Position numbers and translations under genes: made by a program | Notes under the pieces: model-generated | What the model was told of the DNA's origin: nothing | Databases searched by the model: none | The model's input: only the letters and a program-made list of their open reading frames with translations | Shown: piece by piece, positions 40,551-46,899 of the stretch | How positions within the stretch are numbered: the stretch's first letter is position 1 | Layout of the letters: every line of letters begins with the position of its first letter | From: Streptomyces sp. CHD11 | GTDB lineage: Bacteria; Actinomycetota; Actinomycetes; Streptomycetales; Streptomycetaceae | Direction: 5' to 3' | Assembly (NCBI RefSeq): GCF_018638295.1 | Contig: NZ_JABTTS010000040.1 | Location: 1-46,899, forward strand | DNA length: 46,899 bases

Positions 40551-42520
40551 GCCGTCACCTCCAGCAGGTCCGCCGGGCGGCCGGGCAGCGGGACGGCGGG
40601 CCTCGCCGGGGTGAGGCGCAGCACGTGGCGGGCGATGGCGTCGGCGTCGCCGAGGATGACGGAGTCGACGCCCGGACGGATACCGGCCGCCGTCACCCAG
40701 TGCACGGACTCGGTGGGGACCCCGTAGGCGAAGCGCCGCGGGTGGGCGCGGCCGCGTGCGTCCACGGTGTGGTACGGGCGCCCGGTGACCGCGAGGCCTC
40801 CCGACTCGTAGGCCCCGCCGGCCGCCTCGATCCGGTAGGGCGCCGCCTGACCGGTCGTCAGGAGGTCCCGCAGCAGCGGGTCAGCGGTCTGCCGCAGGTC
40901 GGGTTCCGGCAGCCGGGCCTCGATCAGTGCCGGCGCCCGGACGGGCTCTCCCGCGACGTCGTCGGCCGTGGCCTCGAACGCGGCCCGGCCGCCGCGCGTG
41001 CTCAGGGAGATCCGGGTACCGGGTCCCAGCAGCCGGACGGTCCCGGCCTCGATCAGCGCGCTCAGCTCCTCGATGCGGGAGACCGGGGGGCCTATGGAGA
41101 GGTAGGCGTTGAGCGGGGTGTACCAGCCGGTCAGCTCGTCCCGGTACGACGCGCCGTCCAGGCCCCCGTGGTCGACGGCGAGGCGCACCTCGTTGCGCAG
41201 GTCGCGCAGGACGTCGAGTGCCGCCTTCAGCGGTCCGCCGACGTTGCCGGCGCGTGCCTGGCGTATGTCCTCGGCCAGGTGGTTGAGGAGCCAGTGCTGG
41301 AAGTCGTCCCGGCCGGCGAAGCGCCGCCCCCGGGTGGGCCGCTGGATCAGGTCCCAGTCCCACCGTACGGCGCGCTCGACGCCGTAGGAGTCCAGGACGC
41401 GTGCGCGGTCCTCCGCCGTGGCGGCCCCGAGGTGGGCCGGTACGAACTCCGACGCCTCCCGGGTACGGCCGCGTGTGCGCAGCAGCGTCTCGTAGTAGAC
41501 GCTCTCCACCTCCGCGGAGATCAGCGGCCACAGGTCGGTGCCGAAGCGGACCGGTTCCCCGTCCAGCCGCCGGCGCCGCAGCCGGTCGATGGCGGCGGCG
41601 GTGAGCAGACGCGGCTCGTGACGGCCGGACGGGCCCTTCTCGTTCTCGCCGCGCGCGTGGTGGGGGACGCCCCGCCGGGAGCCGGCGCAGATGTGCGGCT
41701 CCCGTCCGGAGGGGAGGTAGACGGTACGTCCCGAGCGGCGGACGAACCGGCCGCCCCGGCCGAGGGTGAGCAGCGCCATCCCGTCGAAGAAGTTGAGCCC
41801 CAGCCCGCGCATCAGCACCGTCCGGCCCGGTGGGACGGTGCCGAGGTCCAGGTCGGCGGGGTTGGCCGGGGTGACGTAGGTGAGGCCGTGCCGGGCGGCG
41901 GCGCGGGTCCAGGCGGACTCCTCGGCGGAGGGGCGGCGCGGCAGGTGCCCCTGGGCGAGGACCACGGCGTCGAGGCCGCGCAGCCGGGTCCCGTCCGCGA
42001 GGGTGAGGACCTGGGGGCCGCCGGGTTCGTCGCCCTGGTCGCGCAGCGCCACGGCGTGGGTGCGGTGCTCGACGATCCGGCAGTGGGCGGGCGCCCGTTC
42101 CCTGACGCGCCGGTAGGCGTCCTCGAGGTAGCTGCCGTAGAAGGCGCGCGTGGGGTAGGCGTCCGGCCGCAGGGCCCGTGCCTCGGCCAGGGTGGCGTCC
42201 CCGAACCGGCCGCCGGAAGCGGCCGGGACCACGGAGCGGGCCCAGGTGTACAGGTCGGGGCCGGGGTCCACCGGCCCCTCCATCGTCACCGTGTCGTCGG
42301 TGAACACCGTCACCTGGGAAGCGACGGTGTTCATCAGCAGCAGCCGCGACTGATCCGCGCGCCAGACCCGTCCGGCGCCGGGCCGGCAGGGGTCCACGAG
42401 ATGGACCGTGACCCGGCGGGGCGAGGGGCTGACCCGTTCGTTGGCGCAGATCCGTTCCAGCACGGACAGGCCGCGGGGTCCGGCTCCGACGACGCCGATC
42501 CGCAGGTGCTCGGTGTCCAT
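40547..42520 (-). CDS. FAD-dependent aspartate N-oxygenase-like protein (CreE/FzmM type)
   Basis: A 657-residue flavoprotein. GVVGAGPRGLSVLERI (residues 9-24) is the N-terminal dinucleotide motif typical of the NAD_binding_9 family. VDPCRPGAGRVWRADQSRLLLMNT and VLMRGLGLNFFDGMALLTLGRGG are further family blocks. CreE and FzmM, with a CreD/FzmL partner, oxidise aspartate to nitrosuccinate. Both halves are adjacent and coupled here. The frame stays open 160 codons upstream, but a GAAGGA ribosome site 7 bp before the ATG at 42520 and the family N-terminus support this start. Confidence 0.85.
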   Translation of the reverse strand: MDTEHLRIGVVGAGPRGLSVLERICANERVSPSPRRVTVHLVDPCRPGAGRVWRADQSRLLLMNTVASQVTVFTDDTVTMEGPVDPGPDLYTWARSVVPAASGGRFGDATLAEARALRPDAYPTRAFYGSYLEDAYRRVRERAPAHCRIVEHRTHAVALRDQGDEPGGPQVLTLADGTRLRGLDAVVLAQGHLPRRPSAEESAWTRAAARHGLTYVTPANPADLDLGTVPPGRTVLMRGLGLNFFDGMALLTLGRGGRFVRRSGRTVYLPSGREPHICAGSRRGVPHHARGENEKGPSGRHEPRLLTAAAIDRLRRRRLDGEPVRFGTDLWPLISAEVESVYYETLLRTRGRTREASEFVPAHLGAATAEDRARVLDSYGVERAVRWDWDLIQRPTRGRRFAGRDDFQHWLLNHLAEDIRQARAGNVGGPLKAALDVLRDLRNEVRLAVDHGGLDGASYRDELTGWYTPLNAYLSIGPPVSRIEELSALIEAGTVRLLGPGTRISLSTRGGRAAFEATADDVAGEPVRAPALIEARLPEPDLRQTADPLLRDLLTTGQAAPYRIEAAGGAYESGGLAVTGRPYHTVDARGRAHPRRFAYGVPTESVHWVTAAGIRPGVDSVILGDADAIARHVLRLTPARPAVPLPGRPADLLEVTA

Positions 42521-42972
42521 CAGGCGTCCTTCGTCGCGGGCGCCGGCGCGGGTACGGGCGCAGGAACGGGCGCGGGAACGGGCGCGGGTACGGACGTCCG
42601 GCCGGCGGGGCGGTGGAGGGTGGCGGGCCCGTGAACGGCGCCGGAGCGGAGGAGGCCGCCAGGCGTGTGCAGGGTGGCGGGCCCGTGGAAGCCGCCGGAG
42701 CGGTGAAGGCCGCCGGCCTCGTGAAGGGTGCCGGGCCCGTGAAGGCCGCCAGGCCCGTGGAAGCCGCCGGAGCGGCGAAGGCCGCCAGGCCCGTGGAAGC
42801 CGCAAGGCGCGGGTACGGACGTCCGGACACCAGGCCGGTGAAGGCCGCCAGGCCCGTGGAGGGTGCCAGGCCGAAGGCGGACGCCAGGCCCGCGAAGGCC
42901 GCCACGGCGATGGCGGACGCCGGGCCCGTGGAGGGTGCCGGCCGGGGTGGTGTGCCGGCGGTGGGTGGTCAT
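42520..42972 (-). CDS. Gly/His hexapeptide-repeat protein
   Basis: A 150-residue protein of unknown function. Residues ~11-125 are degenerate hexapeptide repeats on the pattern G/T-L/F-H-x-P/S-G, for example GFHGPGGLRRSG then GFHGPGGLHGPG. The tail is a VPAP run. The ATG has a GAGGAGA ribosome site, overlaps the condensation-gene stop by 4 bp, and the stop overlaps the flavoprotein ATG by 1 bp (TGATG). Coupling on both sides argues that it is translated. Other frames here are also open because the DNA is an 18-bp-unit repeat. It has no signal peptide. Confidence 0.6.
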   Translation of the reverse strand: MTTHRRHTTPAGTLHGPGVRHRRGGLRGPGVRLRPGTLHGPGGLHRPGVRTSVPAPCGFHGPGGLRRSGGFHGPGGLHGPGTLHEAGGLHRSGGFHGPATLHTPGGLLRSGAVHGPATLHRPAGRTSVPAPVPAPVPAPVPAPAPATKDA

Positions 42973-44708
42973 GGCCGGGGGTCTCCTCGGGTCGGTTCAC
43001 TGGTGGCGGGCGCCCCGGCCATCCGCACCCGCGGCTCCTCGGCGAGGGCGGCGAGCGCGTCGGCCACGGTCGCCGTGCCGCCCTTCAGGCCGGGCAGTTC
43101 GCGCAGCAGCCGGGCGCACTGGGCGACCAGACGCGACGCGTCGCCGTCGGCGAGCCGGGAGCGGTCGTGCACGGCGGTCAGGACGAGGCCGTCGTCGGCG
43201 TCCCGGTGGGCGGACAGGGTGACCGGGAACAGGGTCCGGGCGCCGGTCGCACGGGGCCGTCCGACGCTGATGCCCTGGGCGGCGAGGGCGGAGCGCAGTT
43301 CGTCGGAGCCGCGTCGCCGGTTCTCGAGGACGATGAGGCTCTCCGCGAGCTTCTCGTCCGCGCGGCGCCCGCTCCACCGGCGGGCCTGCCCGAACGAGAC
43401 CCACTCGTAGGACCCCATGTCCAGGGCCCGGTCGCGCAGTTCGGCCAGCAGCCGGGTGACGGCCGCGGCGGGATCGACCGTGACGGTCATGGGCAGCGTG
43501 TTCATGAGCGGTCCGGGCAGCCGCTCGACGGAGTCGAGGGCGATGCCGCGGCCGGGAACGGTGACGCCGAAGCCCACGGCGGCGGGCCCGGTGGTGTCCG
43601 CCGCCCGGTACAGCAGCAGCGCCCACGCCGCCTGGAGCGCGCCGGACTCCGTCGCCGCGCAGGCCGCCGCCCAGGTGCGCAGCCGATCGGCCTGTACGGG
43701 GCCGAGGCGGACCCCGGCGCGGCCGGTGCCGCTCAGTCCGGTGGCCGGTCCGGGCGCCGCGGGCAGTACCAGGGCGGCGCCGGGCAGCAGGGCCGAGGAC
43801 CAGAAGTCACGGGCCGGGGCGGTGTCCTGGCCGGCGATCCAGCGCGCGTAGTCGCCGATGTCGGGGCGCCGTTCGCCGCCCGGCAGCCGGCCGCCCGCGA
43901 GATAGGCGCGGTAGAACTCCTGGAGCAGGACCCACACGCTCCAGCCGTCCAGCACGGCGTGGTGGAAGGTGAGCAGCACCCGGACGCACGGAGGGCCGCC
44001 GCCCGCGGGGGCTCTCTCGTCGAGGAGGTTCAGCCGCAGCAGGCCCGGACGGGTCAGGTCGAAGCCGCGCCGCCGGTCCCGTTCCCTCAGGGTGCGGAAG
44101 CCGACGGAGCCGGCCGGGTGCCGGACGACGTCGACGCCGGCGTGCGTGTGCAGCACCAGGCGTGGTCCGGTCTCCCGGTCGAAGGCGGCGCGCAGGACGG
44201 TCTCCCGGTCGGCCACCGCCTGCCAGGCGGCGGTGAACCGGTCGGTGTCCAGCGGACCGCGCCAGCGCCAGTGCAGCTGTTCCACGTGCCGGCCGGGGTC
44301 GCGGTGGACGAGCTCGTCGAGGAGCAGGGCGTGCTGCTTCGGGGTGACCGGCACGGTCGTCGGCCCCCGGGGCGTGCCGGTGTCGGGTGCCCGCGCCTGC
44401 TCCGGCACCGACGCCTTCTCCGGCTCCGGATCCGGCGGGGTCAGTTCCGCCAGGGCTCGCAGGTCGGTGCTGCCGTCGGGGAGCAGGGGGATGTGCGGCA
44501 CCCGGTGGAGGCGGGCGGGGACCAGGTGGGAGGGGAGCCTCGACTCCAGGGCGGCCCGCAGCTCGTCCGTCGGGGTGCGCGTCACCAGGTGCGCGACGAT
44601 CCGCCGGTCGCCGGGCCCGTACCGGACCAGGTGGACGGCCGCGTTCCGCACTCCGGGCAGTGACATGAGGAGGGCGTGCACCTGGCCGAGTACGACCCGG
44701 TCACTCAT
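42969..44708 (-). CDS. Free-standing condensation domain with A-subdomain remnant
   Basis: A 579-residue protein. Residues 1-90 resemble the small C-terminal subdomain of an NRPS adenylation domain, but the usual catalytic lysine motif (GKxD) reads DGSTD, so it cannot adenylate. A linker follows with no carrier-protein LGGxS motif. Residues ~120-560 form a condensation domain with HHAVLDG at 249-255, the catalytic motif. It probably forms an amide or ester between a carrier-bound acyl group and a nucleophile. It is the first gene of the leftward operon, with GGGGAGA before the ATG. Confidence 0.88.
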   Translation of the reverse strand: MSDRVVLGQVHALLMSLPGVRNAAVHLVRYGPGDRRIVAHLVTRTPTDELRAALESRLPSHLVPARLHRVPHIPLLPDGSTDLRALAELTPPDPEPEKASVPEQARAPDTGTPRGPTTVPVTPKQHALLLDELVHRDPGRHVEQLHWRWRGPLDTDRFTAAWQAVADRETVLRAAFDRETGPRLVLHTHAGVDVVRHPAGSVGFRTLRERDRRRGFDLTRPGLLRLNLLDERAPAGGGPPCVRVLLTFHHAVLDGWSVWVLLQEFYRAYLAGGRLPGGERRPDIGDYARWIAGQDTAPARDFWSSALLPGAALVLPAAPGPATGLSGTGRAGVRLGPVQADRLRTWAAACAATESGALQAAWALLLYRAADTTGPAAVGFGVTVPGRGIALDSVERLPGPLMNTLPMTVTVDPAAAVTRLLAELRDRALDMGSYEWVSFGQARRWSGRRADEKLAESLIVLENRRRGSDELRSALAAQGISVGRPRATGARTLFPVTLSAHRDADDGLVLTAVHDRSRLADGDASRLVAQCARLLRELPGLKGGTATVADALAALAEEPRVRMAGAPATSEPTRGDPRP

Positions 44709-45077
44709 GTCGGTTCTCCCCGGTGTTCGGCGGCAGGACGGGCGACGGGCCCGGACCGCCGTCGTCGGCGCTGCCAGAGGTCTGACGCTCCGCTGCCGGC
44801 TGTCACCGCGCCTCACTTCGCCACTGTCATGACACGGCCGGCGGGTCGACTCCCGCTGTTGCGAGGCTCGCGGGCGGCTGGTGCGCGGGCGGGAACGAGG
44901 AGGCGGCAGGGGGTGGGACGGGAAGGGGCAGGCGGCAGGGCCGGGGCGCCGCCGTCGGCGGACGACCGCGGCCCGGGGGACTCACGACCCGTTCTCGACC
45001 CGTGGTCCAGCGCAGCGCCCGAGGATGCCGCCAGGCGGGGAGGTGAGAGCACCTCCGTTCGGCGTGAGGAGTGCGTG
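44709..45077. promoter_or_regulatory. Divergent promoter region with G-quadruplex motif
   Basis: A 369-bp gap between the leftward operon and rightward genes, with no gene. The plus strand at 44909-44928 has four runs of at least three G with loops of only 1-2 bases, a classical G-quadruplex pattern. No clear -35/-10 boxes could be assigned. Confidence 0.45.
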
Positions 45078-45854
45078 ATGCGCAAGGTCGTTTCCCGGGA
45101 CGGCACGACGATCGCTTACGAGAAGGCCGGCGACGGGCCGCCGATCGTGCTCCTCAACGGATCCTTCCGCGACCACACCATCTTCGACGCGCTCGTCCCC
45201 GAGCTGACGCCGCACTGCACCACCTACGTCTACGACCGTCGCGGCCGCGGCGAGAGCGGCGACTCCGCCGAGTACGCCGTCGAGCGCGAGATCGAGGATC
45301 TCGGGGCGGTGATCCAGGAGGCGGGCGGGTCGGCGGTGGTGTTCGCCGGATCGTCGGGCGCGAACCTGGCGATCGAGGCGGCGCTCGCCGGCGCCCCGAT
45401 CTCGAAACTGGCGCTGCACGAGCCGTTCTACCGTGTCGAGGGGTTCCCGAAGCCGCCGTGGAACGTCGCCAAGACGCTCCGTGTCCTCATGGAAGAGGAC
45501 CGGCGTGAAGAGGCGGTCGAGTACTACCTGGGCAGTTTCCTGGGGCTGACCCCGGACACGGTCGCGCAGTGGCGCCAAGGACCGATCTGGGCGGTCAACG
45601 AGGCGAACGCCCACACCCTCGCCTACGACGTGGCGATCTGCGGCGACTGCACCGTCCCCGCCGAGCGGCTCGCCGGGTACACCACGCAGACCCTCGTCCT
45701 CAACAGCACCGGCACCAGCGAGTGGCTGCGGGCGGCGGCGCGGGCGACCGCGGCGGCCCTGCCGGGCGGACGGTCGCTGGAACTGCCCGGCTCCTGGCAC
45801 CGGATCGACATGGACGTGCTCGGCCGGACCCTCGCCGAGTTCGCCACCGCCTGA
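45078..45854 (+). CDS. Alpha/beta hydrolase
   Basis: A 258-residue hydrolase. PPIVLLNGSFRDH is the oxyanion loop, YVYDRRGRGESGDS the next motif, AGSSGANLAIEAA the nucleophile elbow (Ser about 97), and GSWHRID the C-terminal histidine. The group includes many small biosynthetic and detoxifying hydrolases. The GAGGAG ribosome site supports the ATG at 45078. It is followed by APS kinase 46 bp downstream on the same strand; its role in the cluster is unknown. Confidence 0.85.
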   Translation: MRKVVSRDGTTIAYEKAGDGPPIVLLNGSFRDHTIFDALVPELTPHCTTYVYDRRGRGESGDSAEYAVEREIEDLGAVIQEAGGSAVVFAGSSGANLAIEAALAGAPISKLALHEPFYRVEGFPKPPWNVAKTLRVLMEEDRREEAVEYYLGSFLGLTPDTVAQWRQGPIWAVNEANAHTLAYDVAICGDCTVPAERLAGYTTQTLVLNSTGTSEWLRAAARATAAALPGGRSLELPGSWHRIDMDVLGRTLAEFATA

Positions 45855-45900
45855 GAACCGCCGCTCCGGCACGCCATCCCCCATACAGGAGGGCATCACC

Positions 45901-46488
45901 TTGACCACAGCTCACGCCCCGGCCACCGGGGTCGTCGCCGGAACCGCCGCCCGCGAGGGCGGCGCCACCGTGTGGCTGACCGGGCTGCCGAGCGCGGGCA
46001 AGTCCACCCTCGCCCGCGCCGTCGCCCGGCGGCTGCGCGTCACCGGCCGCAGGGTCGAGGTGCTCGACGGCGACGAGATCCGCGAGTTCCTCTCGGCGGG
46101 CCTCGGCTTCACCCGCGAGGACCGGCACACCAACGTGCAGCGCATCGGCTTCGTCGCCGAACTGCTCGCCCGCAACGGTGTCACCGCGCTGGTCCCGGTG
46201 ATCGCCCCGTACGCCGACAGCCGCAGCGCGGTGCGCGAGCGGCACGCGGCGAACGGCACGGCGTACGTCGAGGTGCATGTGGCGACCCCGGTCGAGGTGT
46301 GCTCCGTGCGTGACGTGAAGGGCCTGTACGCCAAGCAGGCCGCGGGTGAGCTCACCGGGCTCACCGGTGTGGACGACCCCTACGAGGTTCCGGAGGAACC
46401 GGAGCTGCGGGTCCCGACACAGGGCCGGACGGTGGCCGACACCGCCGCCGAACTGCACACCTTTCTGACCGCGAGGGGCCTGGCATGA
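45901..46488 (+). CDS. cysC: Adenylylsulfate kinase
   Basis: A 195-residue APS kinase that phosphorylates adenylylsulfate to PAPS, the sulfate donor for sulfotransferases. The P-loop GLPSAGKST is near residue 28, then DGDEIREFLSAGLGFTREDRHTNVQRIGFVAELLARNG and PYADSRSAVRERH, all standard. The start is the rare codon TTG with AGGAGGG upstream. The 3' end overlaps cysD by 4 bp. Confidence 0.93.
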   Translation: MTTAHAPATGVVAGTAAREGGATVWLTGLPSAGKSTLARAVARRLRVTGRRVEVLDGDEIREFLSAGLGFTREDRHTNVQRIGFVAELLARNGVTALVPVIAPYADSRSAVRERHAANGTAYVEVHVATPVEVCSVRDVKGLYAKQAAGELTGLTGVDDPYEVPEEPELRVPTQGRTVADTAAELHTFLTARGLA

Positions 46489-46899
46489 CGGTCGTGGCGC
46501 AACCTCCGACGAGGATCCCCGGACACACCGCGGCCGTCCCGCACCTCGACGGCCTGGAGTCCGAGGCGGTGCACATCTTCCGTGAGGTGGCGGGGGAGTT
46601 CGAGAAGCCGGTGATCCTGTTCTCCGGCGGCAAGGACTCCATCCTGATGCTGCACCTGGCGCTGAAGGCGTTTACGCCCGCGCCGGTGCCGTTCTCGCTG
46701 CTGCACGTGGACACCGGGCACAACTTCCCCGAGGTCCTCGCCTACCGGGACCGCACCGTCGCCCGGCACGGGCTGCGGCTGCATGTCGCCTCCGTGCAGG
46801 ACTACATCGACCGCGGGGAGCTCCGGGAGCGCCCGGACGGCACCCGTAACCCGCTGCAGACCGTGCCGCTCACCGAGAAGATCCAGAGCGAGGGGTTCG
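46485..46899 (+). CDS. cysD: Sulfate adenylyltransferase subunit 2, partial
   Basis: The first 138 residues of CysD, cut by the window end. VILFSGGKDSILMLHLALKAF is the PP-loop pyrophosphatase motif, then LLHVDTGHNFPEVLAYRD and RNPLQTVPLTEKIQSEGF. With CysN, expected downstream, it makes adenylylsulfate from ATP and sulfate. It is coupled to cysC by an ATGA overlap. Confidence 0.93.
   Translation, partial: MTVVAQPPTRIPGHTAAVPHLDGLESEAVHIFREVAGEFEKPVILFSGGKDSILMLHLALKAFTPAPVPFSLLHVDTGHNFPEVLAYRDRTVARHGLRLHVASVQDYIDRGELRERPDGTRNPLQTVPLTEKIQSEGF

Noticed and set aside
37695..40727. A 1010-codon plus-strand open frame across the biosynthetic operon
   Set aside because: It is antisense to KS-alpha, thioesterase, lyase and flavoprotein genes whose motifs are clear. 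Its own translation is low-complexity Arg/Gly/Pro without motifs.
42540..42972. Possible CRISPR-like array because of regular repeats
   Set aside because: Units are degenerate, 18 bp, contiguous and without unique spacers, so this is a coding minisatellite.
40547..43000. An 817-residue version of the CreE-like protein with a Trp/Arg-rich N-terminal repeat
   Set aside because: The extension is the repeat DNA read in another frame, has no family match, and a good ribosome site precedes the ATG at 42520.
45901..46899. cysC-cysD as ordinary sulfate assimilation
   Set aside because: Not excluded, but the usual cysH and sulfite reductase neighbours are absent upstream and the genes adjoin the biosynthetic operon, so a dedicated PAPS supply is preferred.

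Overview
The window is high-GC actinomycete DNA and almost certainly comes from a Streptomyces-type genome. Codon third positions are strongly G/C-biased, GTG starts and 4-bp ATGA/GTGA gene overlaps are common, and ribosome sites are of the GGAGG type. Many TetR/MarR/ArsR regulators sit next to single enzyme genes. Degraded transposases (IS701-like, Mu-like, Tn3-like, IS5-like) and broken genes are frequent, which suggests an accessory region such as a chromosome arm or large plasmid. No rRNA, tRNA or CRISPR array was seen. All identifications come from reading motifs in translated sequence; no database search was run.

Layout. About 0.3-1.7 kb: an alpha/beta hydrolase divergent from a TetR regulator, then a remnant of an FtsX-type permease. 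2.8-9.2 kb: an arsenic island with arsC divergent from arsR-acr3-arsO, then a second ArsR, a second ArsO-like flavoprotein and a divergent third flavoprotein with a cysteine-rich tail, ending in a broken MFS gene. 9.25-9.48 kb: a near-perfect palindrome followed by a 183-bp element with 24-bp terminal inverted repeats and flanking 7-8 bp direct repeats, which looks like a MITE. 9.5-17.3 kb: an integrase-like protein, a secreted serine hydrolase, transposase remnants, a methyltransferase, a TetR-hydrolase-reductase group and an ECF sigma factor with a SnoaL-like tail. 17.6-19.4 kb: a Tn3 transposase remnant and a CmtR-like metal sensor with a cation-diffusion exporter. 20-25 kb: a secreted peptidoglycan-binding protein, a ketopantoate-reductase-like gene with its TetR, a membrane-anchored Mrr-type nuclease with a small partner, and a junction made of TetR, DtxR and IS5 fragments. 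24.6-33.6 kb: regulator-enzyme pairs (MarR, two TetR-SDR pairs, a quinone oxidoreductase), a DUF1963 protein, a YdeI-like protein and an AbiEii-type nucleotidyltransferase pair. 33.6-35.5 kb: a tyrosine recombinase with a complete active site, and a small unknown protein.

35.5-46.9 kb is part of a natural-product gene cluster. A leftward operon encodes a condensation-domain protein, a 150-residue hexapeptide-repeat protein, a CreE/FzmM-type flavoprotein, a CreD/FzmL-type lyase, a type II thioesterase and an aromatic-type ketosynthase pair (KS-alpha and chain-length factor). CreE and CreD together form the aspartate-nitrosuccinate route that releases nitrous acid for diazo, hydrazine or other N-N bonds. 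Rightward genes encode an alpha/beta hydrolase, APS kinase and the start of ATP sulfurylase CysD, which points to a local supply of activated sulfate. No acyl carrier protein, adenylation domain or diazotase lies in the window, so the cluster continues to the right or depends on genes elsewhere. The least expected item is the translationally coupled hexapeptide-repeat gene inside this operon.
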